Positions 37,065 through 45,704 of a stretch of DNA of 64,000 nt are shown here, piece by piece. The notes under the pieces were generated by a model. It saw only the letters and a program-made list of their open reading frames with translations. It was not told the DNA's origin and ran no database searches. Positions within the stretch are counted from its first letter, which is position 1; each line of letters opens with the position of its first letter. The position numbers and the translations under genes are program-made. This DNA comes from DATFDN01 sp963830565 (lineage in GTDB: Bacteria > Pseudomonadota > Alphaproteobacteria > Acetobacterales > Acetobacteraceae), in NCBI GenBank assembly GCA_963830565.1, contig CAWHMO010000012.1:43371-107370 (forward strand). Reading direction: 5' to 3'.

Positions 37065-37766
37065 ATGGACGCCGAGGAACTCAAGCGCACGATCACCGTC
37101 TGCATGTTCGACCAGTACGGGACCGTGGTGGACATGCAGGGCGGGCTGGTCGAGGCGGCGACGCCCTATCTCCGCGCCAAGGGCTGGACCGGCAACCCGA
37201 ACTCCTTCGTCACCTGGTGGCGGCGGATGCACTACGAGAACTCGATGATCGACGCGCTGCTCGGGCGCGAGCACACGCCGTATCGGGAGATCGGCCATCG
37301 CTCGCTCGACCATGTGCTGGAGCGGGCGGGGATCGCGCACAGCGCGGAGGAGGTGTGCGCGCTGGTCGCCGCCATCGAGCGGCTGCGCCCGTTTCCCGAG
37401 GTGCCGGCGGCGCTCGCGCGGCTGCGCACCCGCGCCAAGCTGGTGGTGCTGTCGAACGGCGATCCCGACATGCTGGAGGCGGCGAAGGCGCATCACGGCA
37501 TTCCGTTCGACGCGATGGTCTCGGTTGCCGTCGCCAACGCCTTCAAGCCGCATGTCGCGACCTACACCAAGGCCGCGCAGATCATCGGCGTGCCGATGGG
37601 GCAGGTGCTGTTCGTCGCCAATCACGCCTTCGACTGCATCGGGGCCAAGTCGGCGGGGATGCGCACCGCCTTCATCGACCGCCGCCGCCGCCCTTTCGGA
37701 GCGACGCCGCACCAGCCCGACCTGATCGTGCCGAGCATGACGGAGCTTGCCGCGCTGGTCGCCTGA
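37065..37766 (+). CDS. Haloacid dehalogenase-like hydrolase (type II)
   Basis: HAD-superfamily hydrolase of the L-2-haloacid dehalogenase type, 233 residues. The nucleophile is in CMFDQYGTVVD, the Ser/Thr motif in VVLSNGDPDM, the Lys in NAFKPHVATY, and the acidic motif in FVANHAFDCIGAKSAGMRT, where the usual D-x-x-D/G-A pattern is kept. Start at ATG 37065 is preceded by GGAGGCCAGG. It is divergent from the NHL gene with a 53-bp gap. True dehalogenase activity versus phosphatase cannot be told from this. Confidence 0.88.
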   Translation: MDAEELKRTITVCMFDQYGTVVDMQGGLVEAATPYLRAKGWTGNPNSFVTWWRRMHYENSMIDALLGREHTPYREIGHRSLDHVLERAGIAHSAEEVCALVAAIERLRPFPEVPAALARLRTRAKLVVLSNGDPDMLEAAKAHHGIPFDAMVSVAVANAFKPHVATYTKAAQIIGVPMGQVLFVANHAFDCIGAKSAGMRTAFIDRRRRPFGATPHQPDLIVPSMTELAALVA

Positions 37767-37796
37767 GAGAGCGTTTAAGAAGGATTACCGAGCCGG

Positions 37797-38918
37797 TCAG
37801 ATGTCGGCGTGACGAGGTCGGCTAAGTGCCGCCGCTTGCGCTGGCCGGATCACCGTCATCTTGAAGGGACCGCCATTGGCGGCAGCGTGCTCGACGGCTT
37901 CATTCGCGTGGTCCAGATCGAATGCCGTAACGTCGAAATTGTCTAATCGTAGAAGGCCGGACCGGATGAGCCCGACCAGGCGAATGGCGGCCTCGGGTGG
38001 ATACATCCATTGGCCGTGTATGGTGATGCAGTTCCTCATGATCCACGGATAGGGCAGGTCCAGCCCGGAGCCCCCCAGCATCCCAACTCCGCCCATCAGC
38101 ACGACCCTCCCGTAAGGCCGCACTGCCATGACGGCAGCGCGTGCCGCCGCCGAGGGAGCCGAAGGCGGCAGGATGTCCAGCACGCAGTCGATCGGGCCGG
38201 GTGCAGCTTGTTGCATCCGCTCGCGGTCGTCCTCCTCGTTGCCGGAGAGTTTCACGGGTCGCAGGCGGGGGCCGAAACGACGAGCCAGGTCCTCAAGCAC
38301 CGTCTCGTTCCGGCCCGGTGCCACGACGCAGCCTGCCCCCATCGCCAGGGCGACTGCGACGCCGGCGCTGCCGAAGTTCCCGGTGGCGCCGCTGACCAGG
38401 AGCGTCTCTCCTGCCTGCAAATTCGCCGCGAGAAGACCCCCGTATGGCACGAGAAGCGTGCCCAGCGCGCACCACTGCGCCGCCTCCGCCGGGTCGAGCG
38501 AGCCGACCCGGATGGCGTTCTCCGTGGGAACGAGCATCTGTTCAGCGAAGGGACCATGACGGAAATGCTTCTGCAGGCGCAGGCCTCCTTCGCCACGGGC
38601 GCTCCAGCCTTGCAACGTTATGTCGGGGGAGAGCGCATCGTCGCGCGACCGCACAGTGGGATCGCACAAGACCCAATCGCTGGCGACGAGGCGCGTCGCG
38701 TCCGGTCCGATGGCGCGCACGCGGCCAATCGCGCCGCACCCCGGTACAACAGGCAACTCCAGCAGATATTTTCGTTCACCGCTGAAGACCTCGTTCGCAT
38801 AAGACAGAACAGGAGCTGCCACGACATCGATGATGACCTCCCCGGTGCCCAGGACCGGATCGGGCAAGGTCTCGATGACGAGTGGCGATCCGAACGCCTT
38901 AAGAATTGCAGCTTTCAT
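37797..38918 (-). CDS. Zinc-type/quinone oxidoreductase (MDR superfamily)
   Basis: Medium-chain dehydrogenase/reductase of 373 residues. The GroES-like domain (MKAAILKAFGSPLVIETLPD ... VVPGCGAIGRVRAIG) precedes the nucleotide fold with LLVSGATGNFGSAGVAVAL. Zinc-ligand Cys/His set of typical alcohol dehydrogenases is not obvious, so a quinone-reductase-like or crotonyl-type enzyme is more likely. Start ATG 38918 is used since an upstream TTG adds only two residues. It is divergent from an MmyB-type regulator (110-bp gap), which probably controls it. Confidence 0.86.
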   Translation of the reverse strand: MKAAILKAFGSPLVIETLPDPVLGTGEVIIDVVAAPVLSYANEVFSGERKYLLELPVVPGCGAIGRVRAIGPDATRLVASDWVLCDPTVRSRDDALSPDITLQGWSARGEGGLRLQKHFRHGPFAEQMLVPTENAIRVGSLDPAEAAQWCALGTLLVPYGGLLAANLQAGETLLVSGATGNFGSAGVAVALAMGAGCVVAPGRNETVLEDLARRFGPRLRPVKLSGNEEDDRERMQQAAPGPIDCVLDILPPSAPSAAARAAVMAVRPYGRVVLMGGVGMLGGSGLDLPYPWIMRNCITIHGQWMYPPEAAIRLVGLIRSGLLRLDNFDVTAFDLDHANEAVEHAAANGGPFKMTVIRPAQAAALSRPRHADI

Positions 38919-39028
38919 GGCCAATCCAGTCTCTCGGGTGGAACCATCCTCGCAGTCTTTCCCTTCGCATCCAGGCCTGGCATTATCCTGGGATTGAATG
39001 ATCCTTCCTTGGCGAAGGAGTGAAGGTC

Positions 39029-39805
39029 ATGGGGGATTCGAGCCGAAGCGAGTTCGGCGATTTCCTCCGATCGCGACGAGAGAAGCTCAGGCCTGAGGCT
39101 GTGGGTCTCCCAAGCGGGCGAAGGCGCCGGACGCCAGGCCTGAGACGCGAGGAAGTGGCCGAACGCGCGGGCATCGGCGTCGACTGGTATAACCGGCTGG
39201 AACAGGGCCGAGCCGTCAATCCTTCCGTTACCACGATCGATGCCCTGGCTTACGCCTTGCGCCTCGGCAAGGTTGAGCATGCCCATTTGCGGGCGCTGGC
39301 GCGGGACACCAGCTGTCACGTGTTCTCTCGCGAGAGCGTACCCGAAGCGATCCGCCGCCTGGTGGAGAGCCTCAACCAACCTGCCTATGTCACCGGCCGC
39401 CGGTGGGACATCTTGGCGTGGAACGAGGCTGCGACCGACATCTTCACCGATTTCAGCCGTGTGGCCGAAGCGGATCGTAACGTCCTAATTTACGTGCTGA
39501 CCGACCCGGACGCCCGGCGCCTCTTCGGGGCAACCTGGGCCGACGAGGCGAAACGCATGGTGGCCCAATTTCGTGCGACGCATGACTTTTGGGCTGGCGA
39601 TCCGGCGTTTCTCGATCTGTTGGCCCGTCTTCGACAAGGCAACCCCGAGTTCGCCATCTGGTGGGAGGCACACGACATCCGGGGCGCCGGGATCGGCCGG
39701 AAACTGCTGAGCCATCCCGAGAAGGGCTTGCTGCGCTTCGAGTATGCGACCTTTCAGGCCAATGACGATCCTGCGTTGAAGCTCGCGATCTATACGCCAG
39801 TGTGA
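39029..39805 (+). CDS. HTH regulator with MmyB-like ligand-binding domain
   Basis: XRE-type DNA-binding domain (FGDFLRSRREKLRPEAVGLP, then LRREEVAERAGIGVDWYNRLEQG) followed by the MmyB domain (WDILAWNEAATDIFTDF, WADEAKRMVAQFRATH). Such regulators commonly sit divergently from oxidoreductases they control and bind lipid-like ligands. ATG at 39029 is chosen because AAGGAG ends 8 bases upstream; GTG at 39020 would overlap it. 258 residues. The predicted target is the divergent oxidoreductase gene and itself. Confidence 0.88.
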   Translation: MGDSSRSEFGDFLRSRREKLRPEAVGLPSGRRRRTPGLRREEVAERAGIGVDWYNRLEQGRAVNPSVTTIDALAYALRLGKVEHAHLRALARDTSCHVFSRESVPEAIRRLVESLNQPAYVTGRRWDILAWNEAATDIFTDFSRVAEADRNVLIYVLTDPDARRLFGATWADEAKRMVAQFRATHDFWAGDPAFLDLLARLRQGNPEFAIWWEAHDIRGAGIGRKLLSHPEKGLLRFEYATFQANDDPALKLAIYTPV

Positions 39806-39963
39806 GGCATCTGCACGAACGGGTGCCGCTGGCGCGACCGCTTGGGCAGTGGCACGGCCACCGTCGCCGGCCGGCCGACTTGGGAAATCTTTCTCAACAC
39901 CCTCTGCGGCTTGCCGCCCGACCGCCCCGGACGTATCGAGGCAGCCACACGGAGGAGACCGCC

Positions 39964-40797
39964 ATGAAGTTGATGAGCTTCCGCCGCCCCGACGGGATGC
40001 CGTCCTGGGGCATCGCCAAGGACGAGGGCGTGATCGACCTCGGCCATCTCGCCCCCGGCCTGAAGCACGCGCTCTGGGCCACGACCTCGCTGGCCGAGGA
40101 GGCGGCGCGGCACGCCGATTACCGCCTCTCGGAGGTGCGTTTCCTGCCGCCCATTCCGGACCCGGACAAGATTTTCTGCGTCGGCCTGAACTATGTCAGC
40201 CACATCAAGGAGGGCGGGCGCGAGCCGCCGAAGAAGCCGATCATCTTCACCCGCACGCCGAGCAGCCAGGTCGGGCACCTCGAGCCGCTGATCCGCCCGA
40301 AGGCGAGCGAGACCTTCGACTACGAGGGCGAGCTCGCCGTCGTCATCGGCCGCCGCTGCCGGCACGTCCCACGCGACCGCGCGAAGGACGTGATTGCCGG
40401 CTATGCCTGCTACAACGAGGGCTCGGTGCGCGAATTCCAGCGCCACACGGCGCAGTTCACGCCAGGGAAGAATTTCTGGCGCTCGGGCGCCTTCGGCCCC
40501 TGGATCGTGACCCCGGAGGAGGTGGGCGACATCACCCGTCAGACACTGCTCACCAGGCTGGACGGCGAGGAAGTCCAGCACGCCACGATCGATGATCTCT
40601 GCTTCGACATCCCCACGCTCATCGAATACTGCTCGACATTCACCGAGTTGCTGCCCGGCGACGTGATCGTGACCGGCACCACGGGCGGGGTTGGCGCGTA
40701 CCGCACGCCACCGCTCTGGATGAAGCCGGGTGACACGGCGGAGGTGGAGATTTCGGGCATCGGTGTGCTGCGCAATCCGGTCGCTGCCGAGGAGTAA
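39964..40797 (+). CDS. Fumarylacetoacetate hydrolase family protein
   Basis: FAH-fold enzyme of 277 residues, probably a magnesium-dependent acylpyruvase or 2-hydroxyhepta-2,4-diene-1,7-dioate isomerase-like enzyme. The metal Glu and His lie in CVGLNYVSHIKEGG, FDYEGELAVVIGRRCRH and NEGSVREFQRH; TGTTGGVGAYRTPP forms the late conserved loop. ATG 39964 follows GGAGGAGACC. The stop codon TAA shares its last base with the ATG of the acyl-CoA ligase, so both are translated together. The upstream 158 bp to the regulator gene shows no other gene. Confidence 0.9.
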   Translation: MKLMSFRRPDGMPSWGIAKDEGVIDLGHLAPGLKHALWATTSLAEEAARHADYRLSEVRFLPPIPDPDKIFCVGLNYVSHIKEGGREPPKKPIIFTRTPSSQVGHLEPLIRPKASETFDYEGELAVVIGRRCRHVPRDRAKDVIAGYACYNEGSVREFQRHTAQFTPGKNFWRSGAFGPWIVTPEEVGDITRQTLLTRLDGEEVQHATIDDLCFDIPTLIEYCSTFTELLPGDVIVTGTTGGVGAYRTPPLWMKPGDTAEVEISGIGVLRNPVAAEE

Positions 40798-42296
40798 TGC
40801 TCGACGAGGTTCCCTGGGGCACCGACCTTGCCGCCACCGTCGCCGAGTTTGGCGACAGTGAGGCGGTGTCGGACGGCGCCCGAGGAATCACGCTCGCTGC
40901 CCTCGCCAGCCGTGCGACGTGCCTCGCGCTGTTCCTGCGCGCGCGCGGGCTGGCGCCCGGAACCCCGGTCGCGAGCTGCCTGCGCAATTCCATCCAGGCC
41001 GTGTGGGCCGGGATGGCGTTGCGGCTCGCGGGCGTTGCCGAAACCACGCTGAGCCCGAGCTACACCGAGGCCGAGCGCCGCTACTGCCTCGATCTCGCCG
41101 GCGCGCGCCTGGTCGTCACCACGGCGGGCGAGGCGACGGGATTTCGCGCCCTGGGCCGGGAGGTGATCGCGGTCGAGGACACACCGGAGGCGCAGGCCGA
41201 CCCGGCTCCGCTGCCGCCGGTTCCGGGCGGGGCCTGGGGGCGGATCGGCTTCACCTCGGGCACCACCGGGCGGCCCAAGGCGATCGTCACGGCCCATGCC
41301 GCGCGCTGGCTCGGCAATGTGCTGCAACGCGCGCATCTCGATCCCATGCCCGGACCAGGCAGCCGCGTGCTGCTGATGACGCCGTTCATCCACGGCGCCG
41401 GTCTCATCACCCACGCCTTCCACGATCGCGGCGCCGGTATCGTGCTGCTGGACGGGGTCGATCTGCCGGTGGTGCGCCGCGTGCTGGAGGACCGGTCGAT
41501 CGATCACATCTTCGCCCCGCCCACGGTGCTCGCGAAGCTCGTCGGTGCGTTCGAGGGGCGTCGGTTCGACCATGTCCACACGATCTTCTGCGGCACCGCG
41601 CCGCTGCTGCCGGCGCTGTATGCCAAGGCGCGCGCGATCTTCGGCCCGGTGGTGCGCGTCACCTACGGCAAGTCGGAGATCGTCAACCCGATCACCGTCC
41701 TGTCGCCGCGCGCCACCGACGCCTACTACGCCGAGCCGCCGGGGGAGGGCGTCTGCGTCGGCTGGCCGGGCACCGGCGTGGAGGTCGAGATCCGGGGCGG
41801 GGGCGAGGTGTTCCTGCGTGGGCGGCACATGTCCTGCGGGCACATCGACGCCGAGGGGTTCCATAAGTTGCCGGAAGACGGATTCCACGCCACCGGCGAT
41901 CTCGGCCGGATCGACGGGCGTGGGAGGCTGCACCTGATCGGCCGCCTCGCCGAAATCATCAAATCGGGCGGCTACAAGATCCATCCTGACGAGATCGAGC
42001 GTGTGCTGGCGGGCACCGCGGGAACCGACGCTGTCGCCGTCGTGGCGCTACCCTCCGAATATTGGGGCGAGGTCATCGTGGCGGTGGCCGAGACCGAGGA
42101 CGCGTCCTGGCCCGACCGCGCGCGCGCGGCGCTTGCCGAGATCGCCCGCTACAAGCACCCGCGTGCGCTACTGACGATGCCCGAACTGCCCCGCAATCCG
42201 CAGGGCAAGATCATGCGCCGCCTGATCCGCGACGACCTGCTGGCGCGCTATCGCCTGATCGACGGGCCGAGGCCGACGCTAAAGCCGCTGGCATGA
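40797..42296 (+). CDS. AMP-dependent acyl-CoA synthetase/ligase
   Basis: ANL-superfamily acyl-CoA ligase of 499 residues. Core motifs are GFTSGTTGRPKAIVTAH (A3), TYGKSEIVNP, FHATGDLGRIDGRGRLHLIG, IIKSGGYKIHPDEIERVL and the catalytic Lys in NPQGKIMRRL. Lack of membrane segments suggests a cytosolic enzyme activating an aromatic or hydroxy acid. Coupling to the FAH-family gene suggests a shared catabolic route, which is inference. Confidence 0.92.
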   Translation: MLDEVPWGTDLAATVAEFGDSEAVSDGARGITLAALASRATCLALFLRARGLAPGTPVASCLRNSIQAVWAGMALRLAGVAETTLSPSYTEAERRYCLDLAGARLVVTTAGEATGFRALGREVIAVEDTPEAQADPAPLPPVPGGAWGRIGFTSGTTGRPKAIVTAHAARWLGNVLQRAHLDPMPGPGSRVLLMTPFIHGAGLITHAFHDRGAGIVLLDGVDLPVVRRVLEDRSIDHIFAPPTVLAKLVGAFEGRRFDHVHTIFCGTAPLLPALYAKARAIFGPVVRVTYGKSEIVNPITVLSPRATDAYYAEPPGEGVCVGWPGTGVEVEIRGGGEVFLRGRHMSCGHIDAEGFHKLPEDGFHATGDLGRIDGRGRLHLIGRLAEIIKSGGYKIHPDEIERVLAGTAGTDAVAVVALPSEYWGEVIVAVAETEDASWPDRARAALAEIARYKHPRALLTMPELPRNPQGKIMRRLIRDDLLARYRLIDGPRPTLKPLA

Positions 42297-42332
42297 GGAC
42301 CTGAACCGCTACGGTGCTGCGCCCATTGCCAT

Positions 42333-43304
42333 TCATAGCCCTGCGGAAACCGCCCCGCCCAGCATCACCCCCAGCGCCTGCGCAATCGCCTGCGAGTGAG
42401 CGATCTGCCACGGCTCGCTCAGATGATCGGGAGAATCGAAGAAGGCGCGGCGCGGATACAGGCTGCGGTTTGGCAGTTCCAGGAAGACCGCGTCATTCTC
42501 GGCATACACGGCGCGGATCGCCGCCCGCGTCTCATCGGGCATCGGCGAGTCGGCGAACTCGGTCGGCCAACCGCCGATCGCGCGGACGCCGTGGGCGCGC
42601 GCCCAGCGCAGGAACCGAGCGATCTCGGCCGTGCCGTTGCCGTCTGCGACTTCCTCCGCCGTGGCGTGAACCGGCTTGGCGCGCGCCAGCACCGCCTGGC
42701 TCGAGGCGCCCAGCGCCGGTGTATGGCCGACGTGATCGCCCCAGGCATTCATCGTGCCCTCTGCGGCGGCGCGCGGATCGTGGAACCCCGCCGCGACCAG
42801 TCCATGCTCGATCAGCGCCATCACCGCGAATCGCAGGTCGAAGGCGAACAACGCTGCGGCCCAGCGTTCGGGGGTGAGGCGGGCCAGCGTGTGCCAGTCA
42901 TGGCGAAACATGATCGCCGCATCCGGCCCGACCGCGGTTGCCGATCGCGGGCGCATGTACTGCGCCTCCTCCATCGGCAGGTACACCACATCGCCGGGGC
43001 GGAGCCGATCGCGCCAGCGGGCAAAAAGGTAATCGAGCCCGATGCCGACCGCCACGCCGCCATTGACGCACGGCATTCCCAACACCTGCTCGATCAGCTC
43101 GCAGCGATGCGAATAAGGAGCGTTCGACCCCGCCAGGATAACGAGCTTCGGGCCCTCGATGGCGGCGGCGCGGGCGAGCTTGGCGTCGATCTGCGCCTCC
43201 AGGAACCCGTACGCGAGCGGTCGGTCCAGCACGCACCCGAACAGCACGCCATACAGCACGAGAGAGGCGAGGCAGGCGGCAAGCAGGCGCCGGGCGCCGC
43301 GCAT
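42333..43304 (-). CDS. SGNH/AlgJ-like protein paired with an MBOAT acyltransferase
   Basis: Membrane-anchored protein (323 residues) with an N-terminal signal-anchor (RRLLAACLASLVLYGVLFGC). The SGNH-type nucleophile region is IEGPKLVILAGSNAPYSHRCE and the late Asp-His pair may be DSPDHLSEPWQ. Such proteins transfer or accept acyl groups in the periplasm after an MBOAT enzyme (AlgI) brings them across. ATG at 43304 overlaps the MBOAT stop (ATGA), showing the pair was one transcription unit. Because the MBOAT gene is now split, this protein probably has no acyl source. Confidence 0.82.
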   Translation of the reverse strand: MRGARRLLAACLASLVLYGVLFGCVLDRPLAYGFLEAQIDAKLARAAAIEGPKLVILAGSNAPYSHRCELIEQVLGMPCVNGGVAVGIGLDYLFARWRDRLRPGDVVYLPMEEAQYMRPRSATAVGPDAAIMFRHDWHTLARLTPERWAAALFAFDLRFAVMALIEHGLVAAGFHDPRAAAEGTMNAWGDHVGHTPALGASSQAVLARAKPVHATAEEVADGNGTAEIARFLRWARAHGVRAIGGWPTEFADSPMPDETRAAIRAVYAENDAVFLELPNRSLYPRRAFFDSPDHLSEPWQIAHSQAIAQALGVMLGGAVSAGL

Positions 43305-44028
43305 CAGAACTGGAAATACAGGAACGGCGTCACGCTCGGCGCGAAGAACACCGCCTGCATGCTGAAGGCGAAGCCGGCGCTCAGCGCCAGGCTTCGCGCG
43401 CGCGCCGACAGCGCATGGACCGGGGGCGCAAACAGCACAATTGTCCAGCCGAGCGCGAGGCAGGCACTGACCTCGGGGAAGCTCAAGGTGCGGGCGTCGC
43501 CCAGGGAGGGAAGGGAGGCCACCGGCGCGGCCACGGCGTCGAGCCACGGCAGCCAGCCGAGCACGAGCTGGGGCAGCGCCACCCCGTTCAGCCCGCCCAG
43601 GCCACGCAGCATGGCCAGGCTCGCGCCCACCCCTTGCGCCCGGAACGGTACCCAGGCCAGCAGCACGCAGAACAGGGTCAGGGCGCGCGCGAGCGGGCCG
43701 GGCACCCGCATGCCGCACCGACGCCAAGCGGCGTGGATCACCAGGAACGCCCCGTGCAGCCCGCCCCAGACGACGAAGCGCCAGGCCGCGCCATGCCATA
43801 GTCCGCACAGCAGCATCGTCGCCATCAGGTTCGCCGCGCGCCGTGTCTCGCCCACCCGGCTGCCGCCGAGCGGGATATAGACGTAGTCGCGCAGGAAGGC
43901 GCCGAGCGTGATGTGCCAGCGGCGCCAGAACTCGGCGATGTCGCGCGCCCGGTAGGGACTGTCGAAGTTCAGCGGGAAGCGCACGTTCAGCATCCGCGCC
44001 AGCCCGATCGCCATGTCGGAGTAGCCCG
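43304..44028 (-). pseudogene. MBOAT (AlgI-like) acyltransferase, C-terminal fragment
   Basis: O-acyltransferase gene interrupted by a transposon. This piece encodes GYSDMAIGLARMLNV, the conserved WRRWHITLGAFLRDYVYIPLGG (with the MBOAT His in CGLWHGAAWRFV) and the C-terminal helices. It picks up exactly where the middle fragment stops, after the 11-bp repeat GGAGTAGCCCG. Without the inserted 5,013 bp the gene would read ...IYFDFSGYSDMAIGL. An internal ATG (44014) exists but lacks the N-terminal helices, so no functional product is expected. Confidence 0.88.
44018..44028. repeat. Target-site direct repeat, left (GGAGTAGCCCG)
   Basis: Identical 11-mer at 44018-44028 and 49042-49052 flanking the transposon ends. 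It is longer than the 8 bp usually quoted for IS1595-family insertions. Three matching bases at one side could be chance, so 8-11 bp is the safe statement. Confidence 0.75.
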
Positions 44029-44049
44029 GTATTAGGTAGCACCTGCCAC
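44029..44049. repeat. Left terminal inverted repeat of the IS1595-type transposon
   Basis: 21-bp end, matching the right end at 49021-49041 in 20 of 21 positions (T/C mismatch at position 16). Outermost base G next to the direct repeat. Confidence 0.85.
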
Positions 44050-44095
44050 CACAGCATGCCTTCGCTCAGGTGCGTGTTTACCTACCATATTTGGT

Positions 44096-44644
44096 ATGGA
44101 ACACACACCAGTAGTCGCGGGCCTTCTCGCCAAGCGCGAAGAGATCGCGCAGCAGATTGCCGAACTGGAGCGGCAGATCAGGCGGCACAAGGCGGAGATC
44201 GCGCAGATCGACGGCACGATCGGCCTGTTCGCGCCCGACGTGAAGCAAGCCAAGCGCGAGGTGGCGCGGTTTGCCCGCTCGGCGCACTTCGTCACCGGGG
44301 AGTTGTCGCGGCGTGTTCAGACCGCGTTGCGCGAGGCGGAGGGCCGGGCGATCACGGCCGATGAGATCGCGGTTCAGGCGATGCGCGAGAAAGGCCTGGA
44401 CCTGGGCGACGGCGAGCTGCGGGCGGACATCACGCGGCGGTTCTTGTGGACATTGAATTGGCTGCTTGCGCGCGGCGCAGTCACGAAAGGTGGCTACGGA
44501 GCCACCGCGCGATGGGGCGCACCGATTGAGCTTGCGCAGGCAATTCCCTCCCATGCCAGCCAAACCGCCGGGATGGCCCAAAACATGCCAAGCCCTGACG
44601 CAATGCTTGCGTGCCAGGACCAGCCTCGCCCAAGGCCCAAATAG
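44096..44644 (+). CDS. Cargo protein: coiled coil plus winged-helix-like domain
   Basis: 182 residues, unknown function. Residues ~8-55 form a charged coiled coil (KREEIAQQIAELERQIRRHK), followed by SRRVQTALREAEGRAITADEIAVQ in parts, which looks like the start of a winged helix (FLWTLNWLLARGAVTKGGYG). DNA binding is a reasonable guess. The start ATG is 46 bases inside the inverted repeat and the reading frame may depend on a promoter in the element end. Similar small proteins are often seen near IS1595 insertions (recollection, not checked). Confidence 0.6.
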   Translation: MEHTPVVAGLLAKREEIAQQIAELERQIRRHKAEIAQIDGTIGLFAPDVKQAKREVARFARSAHFVTGELSRRVQTALREAEGRAITADEIAVQAMREKGLDLGDGELRADITRRFLWTLNWLLARGAVTKGGYGATARWGAPIELAQAIPSHASQTAGMAQNMPSPDAMLACQDQPRPRPK

Positions 44645-44751
44645 GCAGCGGTCCCGATTGCCAGCGGATACATGACGGTTATCAGGCAGAAGATATTGCG
44701 GCCCAGCCTATGGCCGACGTTGGGGGTCCGCTCAGCCGTGGGTTGCCCCAT
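44494..44751 (-). CDS. Small predicted membrane protein (cargo)
   Basis: From ATG 44751 (GGAG five bases upstream) the ORF gives 85 residues with two hydrophobic stretches, NIFCLITVMYPLAIGTAAYLG and ASIASGLGMFWAIPAVWLAW. It overlaps the end of the cargo gene on the other strand. Could be a chance ORF, but the ribosome site and placement just after another small membrane ORF argue for a real pair. Confidence 0.35.
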   Translation of the reverse strand: MGQPTAERTPNVGHRLGRNIFCLITVMYPLAIGTAAYLGLGRGWSWHASIASGLGMFWAIPAVWLAWEGIACASSIGAPHRAVAP

Positions 44752-44759
44752 AGGAACTC

Positions 44760-44876
44760 CTACCAAGCGAGTGAGGGCGCCGAGATCAGCGCCTCGGATG
44801 CGGCAACTGCGGCCAGGAACGCGATAACGAGCCCCCAGACGATCCGCTGCATCTTGCCCACTGCCGCTGGCGTCAT
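44760..44876 (-). CDS. Very small predicted membrane peptide (cargo)
   Basis: 38 residues from ATG 44876 (or 30 from 44852: MQRIVWGLVIAFLAAVAASEAL), a single hydrophobic helix. It ends 8 bases before the next small ORF starts. A strong hairpin (44884-44917) lies just upstream. Holin-like or regulatory peptides of this size exist, but this is a prediction only. Confidence 0.3.
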   Translation of the reverse strand: MTPAAVGKMQRIVWGLVIAFLAAVAASEALISAPSLAW

Positions 44877-44883
44877 GAGAGAC

Positions 44884-44917
44884 GGGCGCCCCTGTTGCCC
44901 ACCCGGCAGGGGCGCCC
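44884..44917. terminator. Strong 11-bp hairpin inside the transposon
   Basis: GGGCGCCCCTG (44884-44894) pairs perfectly with CAGGGGCGCCC (44907-44917) with a 12-base loop. It lies between the zinc-ribbon cargo gene and the small membrane peptides, both on the minus strand, and may end the upstream transcript. Confidence 0.55.
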
Positions 44918-44986
44918 GCTCTTCAGGCTTCGTGACCAGGGGAGGACCGTGCCGACCGAAGCCATGCGCAGAATGACAGAGAGAGG

Positions 44987-45235
44987 TTAAGGAAGCGTGG
45001 ACGGCCGATCGCGCCTGTCCATCGGCGTCCTTCCCGAGATGATGATCCGAAACGCCCGCGAGCCGCACCGCCTGCACCGCAGCGGGAGCTGGATCAGCGC
45101 CGTGCTGGCGTGACGATGAGCAAGAGCCGTGAGGTCCAGGTCTTGGATGTGTTCACACTCCAAGCAGAGCGCCGCCGTCTTGCAGTGAGCGAGGATCGCG
45201 CTCCGGACAGTCGGCAGCTCCTCGCTCACTGACAC
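44987..45235 (-). CDS. Small zinc-ribbon cargo protein
   Basis: About 82 residues from GTG 45235 (or 45229). Two Cys pairs suggest a zinc site: CLECEH and LRCRRCGSRAF. The rest (DLTALAHRHASTALIQLPL) is a helix with no known motif. Likely a DNA- or RNA-binding regulator of the element. Next upstream on the same strand is a 57-residue gene, 29 bp away, so they are probably cotranscribed. Confidence 0.5.
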   Translation of the reverse strand: MSVSEELPTVRSAILAHCKTAALCLECEHIQDLDLTALAHRHASTALIQLPLRCRRCGSRAFRIIISGRTPMDRRDRPSTLP

Positions 45236-45264
45236 CCGGTGCCCTTGGGGTAATCCAAGTCCGG

Positions 45265-45438
45265 CTACGCAGCCAGCTGCTTTTCGTAAACCTCGGCGTC
45301 CCGGCACTCCTCTGCCCGCGCCCCGGCCTCGAACTCCGACGCAAGTTCCCGAAGCCCGGCAACGATCACCGGATCGCGGGCGGTGGACGCGGCTAGCGAG
45401 AACTCGCGCGCTTTTGCCCAGAGAGATGAAGAGGACAT
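45265..45438 (-). CDS. 57-residue cargo protein
   Basis: Short ORF from ATG 45438 to TAG at 45265: MSSSSLWAKAREFSLAASTA followed by LRELASEFEAGARAEE and YEKQLAA. Amphipathic helices of this type (ARE.....AS....PVIVAGLRELASEFE) are frequent in small proteins of alphaproteobacterial mobile DNA. Function unknown. Its codon use matches the GC-rich part of the element. Confidence 0.5.
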   Translation of the reverse strand: MSSSSLWAKAREFSLAASTARDPVIVAGLRELASEFEAGARAEECRDAEVYEKQLAA

Positions 45439-45704
45439 CGTTCAACCCCATAAGACGCCCAGAAGGGCTGTGTGTGGGGCCGGTTTCGGGAAGCAACGTA
45501 AACGTTGCATCAAGCAGTGTTAAATTAACCGGTGTCGCAGGAAAGTGAGGAGAGACTCGCGCTTTCGTGAGGTGAGGATGCTACATAATTCCTAACGTGT
45601 CGGATCCGAGGCTCACATGGACGGTTCAGAAGCGGGTCGGGCTACGGCGCTACCCGTTGGCGTGATGTCTTGTCACAGCGGTCGCTACCCTATATGAGCC
45701 GGCT

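Noticed and set aside
39802..39963. N-terminal extension of the FAH-family protein
   Set aside because: Not conserved in type, low-complexity Arg/Pro/His, and a strong ribosome site precedes the internal ATG at 39964.
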